Source: CAVTWH01 sp963738365
GTDB taxonomy: Bacteria; Actinomycetota; Actinomycetes; Mycobacteriales; Micromonosporaceae
DNA: 64,000 nt
Direction: 5' to 3'
Assembly: GCA_963738365.1 (NCBI GenBank)
Contig: CAVTWH010000006.1
Coordinates: forward strand, 1,069,565-1,133,564
Shown in pieces: positions 1 through 8,205 of the stretch. Below the pieces are notes generated by a model, which saw only the letters and a program-made list of their open reading frames with translations, ran no database searches and had not been told where the DNA came from. A program made the translations under genes and the position numbers. Within the stretch, counting starts at the first letter, position 1, and every line of letters starts with the position of its first letter.

Positions 1-1262
1 CGGAGCTGGCCGATCCGCTGGCGGCGCTCGCCGAGGTGTGGCGCGACCAGCAGCGGCGCATCGGCGCCACCGCTGCGCCGGGGCGGTTCCGGCTGCTGGT
101 GGCTGCCGAGTCGGCCAGCGGGCTGATCGCCGCCGAGATGGGTCAGGTGGGCCTGCCGTGGCGCGCCGACGTACACGACGCGCTGCTGCGTGACCTGTTG
201 GGCGAGCCGTCCACGGTGGGCGGGCCGCCGCGCCGGCTGGTGGAGCTGACCGAGCAGATCGCCGGGGCGCTGGGCGGGCAGCGTATCCACCCGGACTCGC
301 CGGCCGAGGTGGTCCGCGCGCTCGGCCGGGTCGGGGTGTCGGTGCCCAACACCCGGGCCTGGGTGCTGCGCCAGGTGGAGCACCCGGCGGCCGCGCTGCT
401 GCTGGAGTACAAGGAGCTGTACCGGATCTGGGTGGCGCACGGCTGGTCCTGGCGCGCCCAGTGGGTGCGCGACGGCCGGTTCCATGCCGAGTACGTGCCC
501 GGTGGCGTGGTCAGCGGCCGGTGGGCCACCCGGGGCGGCGGTGCGCTGCAGATTCCCCGGGCGGTGCGCCGGGCGGTCTGCGCCGATCCGGGCTGGAAGC
601 TGGTGGTGGCCGACGCGGGGCAGCTGGAGCCGCGCATCCTGGCCGCCGTCTCCGGCGACGCGCGGATGTCCCGGGCGGCCGGCGCCGGGGACATGTACGA
701 CGCGCTGGCCGCCGAGTCCTTCGGCGGGGACCGGGCGAAGGCCAAGGTGGCCCTGCTCGGCGCCATGTACGGGCAGACCGGCGGGGCGGCCGCCCCGGCG
801 CTGGCGACGCTGCGCCAGTCGTACCCGACCGCACTGTCCTATGTGGAGTCCGCTGCCCGGATCGGTGAAGGTGGCGGGCTGGTGCGTTCCTGGCTGGGGC
901 GTACCTGCCCGCCGCAGCGGTGCATCCTTCGCCGACTACGCCGAGCAGGACGGGCCGCGCCAGGCCGGCGCGTCGGAGCGGGCGCGGGGCCGGTTCACCC
1001 GCAACTTCGTCATCCAGGCCACCGCCGCCGAGTGGGCAACTCGTTGCTGGCGCTGCTGCGCCCGGCCCTGCCCGAGGGCGCCGAACTGGTCTTCTTCCAA
1101 CACGACGAGGTGATCGTGCACTGCCCGGCTGCGCAGGGCGCCCAGGTTGCGCAGCTGGTCACCGACTGCGCCGAGCAGGCCCGCCGGCTGCTGTTCGGCG
1201 ACTCGCCGGTGCGCCTGCCGGTGCAGGCCCACGTGGTGGACAGTTACGCCGAGGCGAAGTAG
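1..1262 (+). CDS. Pol I-family DNA polymerase (bifunctional 3'-5' exonuclease/polymerase type), 5' end outside window
   Basis: This is the C-terminal part of a family A DNA polymerase; the frame is open to the first base of the window, so the start lies upstream. The palm-domain signatures are visible: substrate-side residues around GRWATRGGGALQIPR (roughly 530-560), the VVADAGQLEPRILA block that carries the metal-binding Asp, and the final FFQHDEVIVHC block with the second catalytic Asp. The family is the actinobacterial second Pol I-like enzyme, which lacks the 5' nuclease domain; a separate 5'-3' exonuclease gene lies at 5525-6541. The conserved sequence leaves this frame near 905-920 (SFADYAEQD and ATAAEW read in the +1 frame) and returns near 1037 (NSLLALLRP). 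A one-base gain followed by a one-base loss explains this. The frame has no stop, but about 40 residues are scrambled. Polymerase identity is quite sure; whether the indels are real is not. Confidence 0.8.
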   Translation, partial: ELADPLAALAEVWRDQQRRIGATAAPGRFRLLVAAESASGLIAAEMGQVGLPWRADVHDALLRDLLGEPSTVGGPPRRLVELTEQIAGALGGQRIHPDSPAEVVRALGRVGVSVPNTRAWVLRQVEHPAAALLLEYKELYRIWVAHGWSWRAQWVRDGRFHAEYVPGGVVSGRWATRGGGALQIPRAVRRAVCADPGWKLVVADAGQLEPRILAAVSGDARMSRAAGAGDMYDALAAESFGGDRAKAKVALLGAMYGQTGGAAAPALATLRQSYPTALSYVESAARIGEGGGLVRSWLGRTCPPQRCILRRLRRAGRAAPGRRVGAGAGPVHPQLRHPGHRRRVGNSLLALLRPALPEGAELVFFQHDEVIVHCPAAQGAQVAQLVTDCAEQARRLLFGDSPVRLPVQAHVVDSYAEAK

Positions 1263-1266
1263 CTGG

Positions 1267-1776
1267 TCACCACGTCCTCGTGGCTGGGGAAGGCGAGCCG
1301 CGGGGTGCGGTGATGACCAGCCACTCGGTCGCCTCGGCGGTGGCGGTCGGGGCAGGCAGGTCGGCGGCCTCGCGGGCCGGCAGCGCGCCGAAGATGCTGA
1401 TCGTGCCGCCGGTGCTGACCACGTCGACCAGGCGGATGTCGCGGGCGTCGGCGGGCAGCCCGGTCTCCTCGCGCAGTTCCCGGACGGCGGCCTGCTGCCA
1501 GGTCTCGCCGGTCTCGATGAACCCGCCCGGCAGGGCCAGTGCGCCGCGCATCGGTTCGATGTCGCGGCGGATCACCACCAGGCCGGTCAGCCCGCCGGCC
1601 CCGGTGGTGACCGGCAGCAGGACCACGGCCACCGGCAGCGGGTTGTGCCAGGTGGTTTCGGTGCAGTGGTCGCAGGTGCGCGGCCAGGCCGCGCCCTCGG
1701 GGTAGGCGCCGCCGCAGTAGGAGCAGTGCGAGTGCTGGATCAGAGTGGTCTTCTGCCAACTCGCCGGGGAGGTCAT
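1267..1776 (-). CDS. NUDIX hydrolase with N-terminal zinc ribbon
   Basis: A NUDIX pyrophosphohydrolase of about 170 residues. A zinc-ribbon-like pair, CSYC and CDHC, sits near residues 18-37. The NUDIX box follows at about 90-112: GGFIETGE, then REL and REETGL. These residues bind the metal used to hydrolyse a nucleoside diphosphate-linked substrate. Zinc-ribbon NUDIX proteins include NudC-like NADH pyrophosphatases, but the substrate here is unknown. The last residues of this frame look wrong. Near 1305 a one-base loss seems to have removed an expected RELAFPSHEDVV tail, which is intact in the adjacent frame and would end at 1244, overlapping the polymerase stop tail to tail. The gene is convergent with the polymerase. 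The family is certain; the true C-terminus is not. Confidence 0.82.
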   Translation of the reverse strand: MTSPASWQKTTLIQHSHCSYCGGAYPEGAAWPRTCDHCTETTWHNPLPVAVVLLPVTTGAGGLTGLVVIRRDIEPMRGALALPGGFIETGETWQQAAVRELREETGLPADARDIRLVDVVSTGGTISIFGALPAREAADLPAPTATAEATEWLVITAPRGSPSPATRTW

Positions 1777-1965
1777 GGAGCTAGCCTACCGCCGCAGTTG
1801 ATCGAGGCAGCTGGCCGGCCGAGGGCCTCGCGCGGGCCGGCGCAGGGGTCTGGCGCCGGCCGGGCGGGCAGCGCCGTGCGGGCCGGTGGGCGGTCCGTGA
1901 CGGGGGTGCCGGGGCCGGCTTGACGCGGCTGGCCGGGGCCGGAAGCATGGGCCCGGTCGATCGAG

Positions 1966-2547
1966 TTGGAGAGGATCCGCACGACCGTGGTCGCGGCAAT
2001 CGTGCTCGCCGCTGGCGGCGGTGAGCGGTTCGGTGGGCCCAGGGCGCTGGTCCGGGTGGATGGCGAGTTGCTGGTCGACCGTGCGGTGGCCGCTGCCACC
2101 GGCGCCGGCTGCGATCCCGTCGTGGTGGTGCTGGGCATGGCCGACGAGCAGGTACGGTCGCAGGCCAAGCTGGACGGCGTCCGGGTGCTGCGTGACCCGG
2201 CCTGGCGGACCGGCGCCGGTTCGGCGCTGCGGCTGGCGCTGGACGCCCTGGCCGAAGTGGACACCCCGGCGGCCCTGGTACTGGTCGCGCACACTCCCGG
2301 AGTCACCGGGGCGGCGGTCGCCCGGCTGGTCGAACAGGCCGACAGCAGCTCCCTGCGCGCGGCCAGTTACGCCGGCCGGCGCGGCCACCCGGTGCTGCTC
2401 GGCCGTGACCACTGGCCCGGCGTGGCCGTCCTGGCCACCGGTGACGTCGGCGAACGGGCATACCTGAGCGCACACGCCGACATCCTGCGGCTGGTGCCCT
2501 GTGAGGACATCGCGGACGGCGCCGAACACGAGCCGTCGCCCGCCTGA
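1966..2547 (+). CDS. MobA/MocA-like nucleotidyltransferase
   Basis: A roughly 190-residue nucleotidyltransferase of the MobA-like NTP transferase family, which transfers a nucleotide to a phosphorylated cofactor or sugar. The N-terminal signature LAAGGGERFGGPRALV matches the NTP-binding loop of the family, and the usual lysine of GxPKxL is Arg here. A later VLVAHTPGVT segment replaces the more usual D-x-P metal-binding motif, so activity may be altered. The frame opens with TTG at 1966; a GTG at 1987 puts the start closer to the first strand, with GGAGAGG about 12 bases upstream. Molybdenum cofactor cytidylyltransferase (MocA) is one option, but no molybdoenzyme gene is adjacent, so no symbol is given. 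Confidence 0.7.
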   Translation: MERIRTTVVAAIVLAAGGGERFGGPRALVRVDGELLVDRAVAAATGAGCDPVVVVLGMADEQVRSQAKLDGVRVLRDPAWRTGAGSALRLALDALAEVDTPAALVLVAHTPGVTGAAVARLVEQADSSSLRAASYAGRRGHPVLLGRDHWPGVAVLATGDVGERAYLSAHADILRLVPCEDIADGAEHEPSPA

Positions 2548-2575
2548 CGCCGCCCCGGACCGTCGCTGCGCCGGG

Positions 2576-4765
2576 CTACCCGCGGTGCCTGCCGGCGCCG
2601 ACCAGTTCACGGTCGGCGGACACCCGGTCGCGGTGCAGCGCCTGGCCCTCGATGTCGATGTTCGGCAGCGCCCTGTCCAGTGGCCGGGGCAGCCACCAGG
2701 CGGCCCGGCCGAGCAGCGACATCACCGCCGGTACCAGTGTCATCCGCACGACGAACGCGTCGATCAGCACGCCGACGGCGAGCGCGAACCCCATCGACTT
2801 GATGGTCGGGTCGTCGACCAGCATGAAGCCGGCGAAGACCGACGCCATGATGAGCGCGGCGGCGGTCACCACCCGGGCACCGTGCCCCATCCCGTTGACG
2901 GTGGCCTGCCGCGCGGTGTCGCCGTGCACGTAGTCCTCCCGCATCCGCGACACCAGGAACACCTCGTAGTCCATGGCCAGGCCGAAGAGGATGCCGATGA
3001 GCAGGATGGGCAGGAAGCTGACCAGCGGACCGGCGTCGTGCAGGCCGACCAGGCCGCGCAGGTGCCCGTCCTGGAAGACCAGCACGGTGAGGCCGAAGGT
3101 GGCCCCCACGGTGAGCAGGAAGCCGGCCGCCGCCTTGACCGGGACCAGCAGCGACCGGAACACCAGCATGAGCAGCAGGACCGACAGGCCGACCACGAGC
3201 AGCAGGTAGACCGGTAGCGCGGCGGACAGCTTGGCGGACACGTCGATGCCCACGGCGGTCTGCCCGGTCAGCGCGATGTCGGCGTCCGGCACGGTCGCGG
3301 CCCGCGCCCGGACGTCGTGCACCAGCCGCACGGTGGCCGCGTCGGTGGGGCCGGTGCGCGGCACCAGCGCCAGCACGGCGGTGTGCCGGTCGCCGCTGAA
3401 GTTCGGCGGGCTCACGCCGAGCAGGTTCGGGGTGCCGGTCAGGGCGGCGGTGACCTGTCCGGCGGCGGCCGCGGTGCGCTGCGGCGAGTCGGTGGCGACG
3501 ACCAGGACCAGGCGACCGTTGTACCCGGGCCCGAAGCCCTCGGTGACCAGGTCGGCGGCGTCGCGGGCCGGCGTGCCGACCGGACCGGAGCTGGCGCCGG
3601 GCAGCGCCAGACGCATGTGTGCGGCGGGCAGCGCCAGCGCGCCCAGGCCCGCCACGGCCAGCAGGATCACCGGGATACGGCTCCGGATCACCAGCCGTGC
3701 CCAGCCGAACCCGGCGCCCTCCCGGGCGGTGGCCTGGACGGGTGCGTCCGGGCGGCGTTCCCGCCGGGGCAGGATGCGCCGGCCGGCGAAGCCGAGCAGC
3801 GCCGGCAGCAGCGTGACGGCGACCAGCACGGCGACGGCCACGGTACCGGCGGCGGCCAGGCCCATCACGGTGAGGAACGGGATGCGTACCACCGACAGGC
3901 CGGCCAGGGCGATCATCACGGTGGCGCCGGCGAACACCACAGCGGAGCCGGCGGTACCCACCGCCCGCCCGGCCGCCTCCTCGGGCGGCAGGCCCGCCCG
4001 CAGGTGCTGGCGGTAGCGGGAGCTGATGAACAGCGAGTAGTCGATGCCCACCGCCAGGCCGAGCATCAGCGCCAGGATGGGTGCCGTGCTGGTCAGGTGG
4101 GCCACGCTGCTCAGCGCGTACAGGCCGGCCATCCCGGCACCGACGCCGAGCAGGGCGTTGAGCATGGTCATCCCGGCGGCCACCAGGGAGCCGAAGGTGA
4201 CCACCAGGACGACCAGTGCGATCAGGACGCCGATGCCCTCGGTGCCGCCGACGTCGGGTTCGGCGTTCATCACCTCGCCGCCGTGCTCGACGCGCAGCCC
4301 GGCGGCGACGGCCGCCGCCCCGGTGTGCTCGTACGCGCTGCGCTGCTCGGCGGTGACGGCGTCGGCGCGGGCGGCGAACTGCACCTGCACCAGGGCGTAC
4401 CGCTGGTCGGTGGAGACCGCGCCCACGCTGAACGGGTCCACCGCGCCGACCACGCCGGGCAGCGCGGCGGCCTCGCGGACCACCTCGCCGACGGCGGTCC
4501 GGTTGGCCGGGCTGGTGAGCGGGTCGGCGCCGGGGCCGGCGATGACGATCACCCCGGTGGCGCCGCTGGCCTGCGGGAACTGCTGGGACAGGGCGTCGAT
4601 GGCGCGCTGGGATTCGGTGCCGGGCATGGTGAAGTCGCTGGTCGTGGCGCCCTTGAAGGCGACCGCTGCGCCGCCGAGCGCGACCAGCAGGATCAGCCAG
4701 CTGAGCACCACGGTGCCGCGGCGGCGCAGCGAGGCCCGCCCGATGCGGTAGAGGAGGCTTGCCAT
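2576..4765 (-). CDS. MMPL-family membrane transporter (RND superfamily)
   Basis: A 729-residue MMPL/RND-type exporter of the inner membrane. An N-terminal transmembrane segment follows a basic start (residues 1-40). A large extracytoplasmic loop and two six-helix bundles then alternate. The two diagnostic fourth-helix motifs are present: GIDYSLFISSRYR in the first half and LAMDYEVFLVSRMRE in the second. Both carry the Asp-Tyr pair thought to relay protons. Length fits the shorter actinobacterial MMPL group. The substrate is probably lipidic or hydrophobic and is unknown. The gene lies 100 bp downstream of a TetR regulator on the same strand, so the pair is likely one operon repressed from the operator at 5434-5466. 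Confidence 0.92.
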   Translation of the reverse strand: MASLLYRIGRASLRRRGTVVLSWLILLVALGGAAVAFKGATTSDFTMPGTESQRAIDALSQQFPQASGATGVIVIAGPGADPLTSPANRTAVGEVVREAAALPGVVGAVDPFSVGAVSTDQRYALVQVQFAARADAVTAEQRSAYEHTGAAAVAAGLRVEHGGEVMNAEPDVGGTEGIGVLIALVVLVVTFGSLVAAGMTMLNALLGVGAGMAGLYALSSVAHLTSTAPILALMLGLAVGIDYSLFISSRYRQHLRAGLPPEEAAGRAVGTAGSAVVFAGATVMIALAGLSVVRIPFLTVMGLAAAGTVAVAVLVAVTLLPALLGFAGRRILPRRERRPDAPVQATAREGAGFGWARLVIRSRIPVILLAVAGLGALALPAAHMRLALPGASSGPVGTPARDAADLVTEGFGPGYNGRLVLVVATDSPQRTAAAAGQVTAALTGTPNLLGVSPPNFSGDRHTAVLALVPRTGPTDAATVRLVHDVRARAATVPDADIALTGQTAVGIDVSAKLSAALPVYLLLVVGLSVLLLMLVFRSLLVPVKAAAGFLLTVGATFGLTVLVFQDGHLRGLVGLHDAGPLVSFLPILLIGILFGLAMDYEVFLVSRMREDYVHGDTARQATVNGMGHGARVVTAAALIMASVFAGFMLVDDPTIKSMGFALAVGVLIDAFVVRMTLVPAVMSLLGRAAWWLPRPLDRALPNIDIEGQALHRDRVSADRELVGAGRHRG

Positions 4766-4805
4766 GTCGGTGTCCTTTGCTGATCGGTGCGGATCGGTGG
4801 TGCGG

Positions 4806-4846
4806 GCGGGTCTGTGGTGCCGGCGGGTCTGTGGTGCCGGCGGGTC
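4806..4846. repeat. 17-bp tandem repeat between tetR and MMPL genes
   Basis: The unit gcgggtctgtggtgccg occurs twice perfectly (4806-4822 and 4823-4839) and then starts a third time before degrading. It fills most of the 100-bp spacer between the TetR gene and the MMPL gene. It is probably replication slippage in the leader; no binding function is evident. Confidence 0.7.
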
Positions 4847-4865
4847 GGTGTGGCCGGCGGCGGCG

Positions 4866-5405
4866 TCAGTCGTGCGGGATGAGGGCGCGGCGGGCTACGC
4901 CGGTGACGGCCGGGCGGAGCTGGTCGTCGTCGAGGTCGGCCCGGTCGAGGACGACGGTGGCGATGCCGGCCAGCACCACCTGGGCGGCGATGACGTCGGC
5001 CGGGTCGGTGCAGCGACCGGCGACGGCGTCGACCAGCCGCTCGGTGAGCAGCCGCAGCTCCTCGAAGTCGGGCGTCTCGAACAGGTGCGGCAGGTCGTGG
5101 TAGATGACCGCGATCTCCCGCCGGTACGCCAGGACGAGCTGCACGTACCGGTCGATGGCCAGTTCCCGGGCGGGCGCCGGGTCCAGCGCCGCCAGCTCGC
5201 CGTCGAGGACGGCCAGTTCCCGGATGGCGGGGCCGAGCAGGTCGGCGAGGATGGTGTGCTTGCTGACGAAGTGGTAGAGCAGGGTGGCCTTGGAGCAGCC
5301 GACGTCGTCGGCGATGTCCTGCAGCGACGTGCCCTTGTAGCCGGCGCTGGCGAACAGCCGGGCGGCCGAGGCCAGGATCTCTTCCCGGGTGTTGGCTCTG
5401 GGCAC
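4866..5405 (-). CDS. TetR/AcrR-family transcriptional repressor
   Basis: A 179-residue TetR-family regulator starting at GTG 5405. GGAGGTGG lies about 6-10 bases upstream; the longer open frame to 5543 would run through the operator and has no ribosome site. Residues 7-55 form the DNA-binding domain: TREEILASAARLFASAGY, then the recognition helix CSKATLLYHF. The remainder is the all-helical ligand-binding domain. Two copies of a 14-bp palindrome lie directly upstream, consistent with autorepression. The downstream MMPL exporter is the likely target, an arrangement seen often where a TetR protein senses the exported compound. The inducer is unknown. Confidence 0.9.
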   Translation of the reverse strand: MPRANTREEILASAARLFASAGYKGTSLQDIADDVGCSKATLLYHFVSKHTILADLLGPAIRELAVLDGELAALDPAPARELAIDRYVQLVLAYRREIAVIYHDLPHLFETPDFEELRLLTERLVDAVAGRCTDPADVIAAQVVLAGIATVVLDRADLDDDQLRPAVTGVARRALIPHD

Positions 5406-5433
5406 GGCGGACCACCTCCGCCATCCACCGTAC

Positions 5434-5466
5434 TGACCGATCGGCCAGGAACTGACCGATCGGTCA
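5434..5466. promoter_or_regulatory. Double palindromic operator upstream of tetR
   Basis: TGACCGATCGGTCA at 5453-5466 is a perfect 14-bp palindrome. TGACCGATCGGCCA at 5434-5447 is a copy with one change. Their centres are 19 bp apart, nearly two helical turns. The pair lies between the divergent TetR gene (start 5405) and the exonuclease gene (start 5525). It is the expected place and form for a TetR operator bound by two dimers, and it could also influence the exonuclease gene. Confidence 0.75.
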
Positions 5467-5524
5467 AGACTGTTGCCGGCCTCACATCGGCACCGGCGTC
5501 CCAGCGCTGTACTACCCTGCGAAC

Positions 5525-6541
5525 ATGCCGTCGCCTGCCGCACCCCTGCTGCTGGTGGTCGACGGGAACAGCATGCTGCACCGGGCGTACCACGCGGCCG
5601 GTCCCTTCGACGAGCCGACCGACCCGCCGGTCTGGGCGATCCGGGGCATGATCTCCTACGTCGCCCGGGCCGCCGCCCTGCTACGCCCGCAGGCCGTCCT
5701 GATCGGCTTCGACTGCCCCGCCGAGGAGTCCGCCCGGCGCGGGGAGTACCCCGCCTACAAGGGCCACCGGCCGACCAAGGCCGCCGACCTGGCCACCCAG
5801 CTGGCGCTGGCCCCCGACCTGCTGGGCGCCACCGGCCTGTGCACTGTGGTACCAGCGCGCTACGAGGCCGACGACGTGCTGGCCAGCGCCGCCGCCCGGG
5901 CCCGCGAGCGGGGCTGGCGGGCGGCCGTGATGACCAGCGACCGGGACGCCTTCGCCCTGCTCGACGAGGCCACCTCGGTGCTGCGCATCCGCAACGGCGG
6001 CCTGGACAACGCGGTCCTGATGACCGCCGCCACCCTGCTGGAGTCCTACGGCGTGCACCCCTGGCAGTACCGCGACTACGCGGCGCTGCGCGGCGACCCG
6101 TCCGACAACCTGCCCGGGGTACGCGGCTTCGGCTCGGCCACCGCCGCCCGGCTGCTCGGCGCCTTCGGTACCGTCGAGGCCGCCTGGGCGGCGCTGGACG
6201 GTGGCGACGCGGCGGCCGTCCGCGCCGTGGTCGGCGAGGCGGCCGCCGGGCACCTGGCAGGAGTCGCCGCCCGCGAACGGGTGCACCGCAACCGCCAGCT
6301 GATGGCGCTGCGCGCCGACCTGCCGCTGCCCGACCTGGACCTGGCCCGGGTCCCGCTGAGCCGCCTCACCATGCGCCGGGTGTTGCGCGAACACGGCATC
6401 CTGCTGGGACCCTCGCTCTGGGCGCTGACCGGCGGCCTGCCCCCGGCCGGCGAACCGCCCGCCCCGCCGCACCCGTTCGTCCGCCCCCGGCGCGCCCGAC
6501 ACCTCCACGAGCCGCTACCCGGCCAGCTCACCCTCTTCTGA
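5525..6541 (+). CDS. Stand-alone 5'-3' exonuclease (Pol I N-terminal nuclease type)
   Basis: A 338-residue flap-endonuclease-like 5'-3' exonuclease matching the N-terminal domain of DNA polymerase I. Visible features are the first metal Asp in LLVVDGNSMLHRAYH (about 9-22), the arch-region block GEYPAYKGHRP (about 76-86), the acidic pair YEADDVLA (about 115-122), TSDRDAFAL (about 140-148), and the helix-hairpin-helix DNA-binding element GDPSDNLPGVRGFGSATA (about 191-208). Such enzymes remove RNA primers and flaps. The C-terminal 60 residues are Pro/Arg-rich and not part of the fold. Start at ATG 5525 is the first Met before the domain. Confidence 0.92.
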   Translation: MPSPAAPLLLVVDGNSMLHRAYHAAGPFDEPTDPPVWAIRGMISYVARAAALLRPQAVLIGFDCPAEESARRGEYPAYKGHRPTKAADLATQLALAPDLLGATGLCTVVPARYEADDVLASAAARARERGWRAAVMTSDRDAFALLDEATSVLRIRNGGLDNAVLMTAATLLESYGVHPWQYRDYAALRGDPSDNLPGVRGFGSATAARLLGAFGTVEAAWAALDGGDAAAVRAVVGEAAAGHLAGVAARERVHRNRQLMALRADLPLPDLDLARVPLSRLTMRRVLREHGILLGPSLWALTGGLPPAGEPPAPPHPFVRPRRARHLHEPLPGQLTLF

Positions 6542-6550
6542 GCCGAGCGA

Positions 6551-7375
6551 TCAGGACAGGTCGATGTGGTAGCGGTCGAGGACCTGCGGGGCCAGCTGGG
6601 CGAGGCCGGCGAGTACCGAGATCAGCAGGAAGGCGCCGCGCAGGGCGAACACCTCGAACCGGCCACCCACCTGGACGCTGATCCGGTCCGGCAGGCCGAT
6701 CGGCCGCCACATCCGCCGGCCCAGCGGGATGGGCCACAGCAGCGGGCAGCCGTGCGGGGTCAGCACGTCGCCGAGCAGGTGGACCACCGCGCCGACGCCC
6801 AGCGCCAGGCCCAGCACCGGGTAGCCGGGACCGGCCGGCAGCCGGTCGTAGGCCCAGTAGGCGGCGGCCAGGGCGCAGCTGGTGACGATGACGAATCCGG
6901 CCCGGTGCGACCACCGGACGAACAGCCCGCGCAGCGCCATCGCGAAGGTCAGGAACAGCAGTACCAGTACCGCCGGCTTGCCGTAGCGCTGGCACAGCTC
7001 CACCGTGGCGGCGCCGACCAGCACGGTGAACGGCAGCGTGTGGGTGAACGTGCGGTGCCCGTTGTGCAGGTGCGGGTCCCGGCGGGTGCGGGTCAGGTTG
7101 TAGACGCCCAGCGAGAACTTCTCCAGGCACTCGGCCACGAACAGCGACACCACCCCGAACGTGTGCGCCACCGTGGCGCCGCCCCGGTTGCGGGTGACCC
7201 GGCCGGACATGTCCAGGTCCGGCAGCAGCGCCCCGCCCGCGCACACGGCGGTACCCACGGCCAGCTGCACCGGGTGCTGGTGGTAACCGGCGAACTGGTC
7301 GGCGGCCAGCGATCCGGCGAGCCACACAGCCGCGCCCGACAGCGCGTGCGACGGTCCCATCATCTGCGGCGACAT
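6551..7375 (-). CDS. YdjM/DUF457-like membrane-bound metal-dependent hydrolase
   Basis: An integral membrane protein of about 275 residues of the metal-dependent hydrolase family once called LexA-binding inner-membrane hydrolases (YdjM/DUF457). Conserved features are the opening MMGPSHALSG, the acidic LLPDLD motif near residue 55, the NGHRTFTHTLPF histidine block near 100-110, and a late HLLGDVLTPHGCPLLWP block. These His/Asp residues presumably bind a metal near the membrane face; the substrate is not known. The frame is open to 7420. The conserved region begins at the Met at 7375 or at the Met pair at 7363, which has AGGGG 12 bases upstream. It is convergent with the exonuclease gene, with a 9-bp gap. 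Confidence 0.85.
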   Translation of the reverse strand: MSPQMMGPSHALSGAAVWLAGSLAADQFAGYHQHPVQLAVGTAVCAGGALLPDLDMSGRVTRNRGGATVAHTFGVVSLFVAECLEKFSLGVYNLTRTRRDPHLHNGHRTFTHTLPFTVLVGAATVELCQRYGKPAVLVLLFLTFAMALRGLFVRWSHRAGFVIVTSCALAAAYWAYDRLPAGPGYPVLGLALGVGAVVHLLGDVLTPHGCPLLWPIPLGRRMWRPIGLPDRISVQVGGRFEVFALRGAFLLISVLAGLAQLAPQVLDRYHIDLS

Positions 7376-7513
7376 CCCCTGACACCCGGTGCGGCCCCGA
7401 TGACCGCGGATACGCTCCACTGTGGCCGATACGTGCCAGCCCAGGGTAGTGATCGTGGGGTCGGCCGGGTGACCCGGGACGCGACGCCCCGGGACCCGCC
7501 GGTCAGCCCCGCC

Positions 7514-8044
7514 TCACCACTGACCGCGTCCGCGCGGTACGCCGCCGCGCCAGTCGCCGCCGTCCCAGGCCCGCCCAGCCCAGCCGGGCCCGGCCCAGCG
7601 CCGGCCGCGGTCAGCCCACGGCGGCCCGGCCGGCCAGCCGCCGGCGCGCCACGCGTGCGCGATCCGCCGGTGCCGCAGCAGTGCGAAGCCGAGGAACAGC
7701 AGCGGCACCAGCGGCCAGAAGAAGCGCGCGCCGGACAGTTCCCAGGCGCCCACCAGCGCCCCGGCGGCCACCAGCGTCGCGGCGGTGTGGATGCGCAGCC
7801 GGCGGCGCAGCGCCGCGGACGCCTGCGGGGTGTTCCACAGCGCCCGGCGGCCGTCGTCGGGCAGGTCGGCGGTGAGTGGCCGCAGGTCGTCGCGCCAGAT
7901 CGCGGCGTACGCCCGGGCCTGCCGCTGGTCGCCTTCGTCCAGGTCGAGCCGGCCCTCGGTGACGGCGGCCCGCAGGATGGTGGCCACCTGTTCCCGCTCG
8001 GCGTCCGAGGCTCGCAGCCGGCCCGGAACTTCCGCTTGCGTCAT
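7514..8044 (-). CDS. DUF1707 domain membrane protein
   Basis: A 176-residue protein with an N-terminal DUF1707 domain (residues 9-62: RASDAERE, VTEGRLDLDE and the following helix). This small soluble domain is typical of actinobacteria and usually sits before membrane segments. Two hydrophobic helices follow (about 88-120). The last 50 residues are Trp/Gly/Arg-rich and cytoplasmic. Molecular function is unknown. The gene diverges from a histidine kinase gene, with 161 bp between the two starts. The gap contains no gene. Confidence 0.85.
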   Translation of the reverse strand: MTQAEVPGRLRASDAEREQVATILRAAVTEGRLDLDEGDQRQARAYAAIWRDDLRPLTADLPDDGRRALWNTPQASAALRRRLRIHTAATLVAAGALVGAWELSGARFFWPLVPLLFLGFALLRHRRIAHAWRAGGWPAGPPWADRGRRWAGPGWAGRAWDGGDWRGGVPRGRGQW

Positions 8045-8205
8045 CCTGTGCCTCCTTGTGGGTTGCCTGACTCGCGTGTTCCTTGAATCAGCGTGCGTCC
8101 GCGGCGACCGGCTTCGCGTCGGCCGGCGGCCGGCAGTTGGTCGCCGCCGGGCGGGGTAGCCGGGCCGCCGACGTACTCCCGGGGGCGTAGGCGCGGCTGG
8201 CCGAC

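Noticed and set aside
2501..4783. Plus-strand open frames across the MMPL gene
   Set aside because: They are antisense shadows; His/Gln/Arg-rich translations without motifs.
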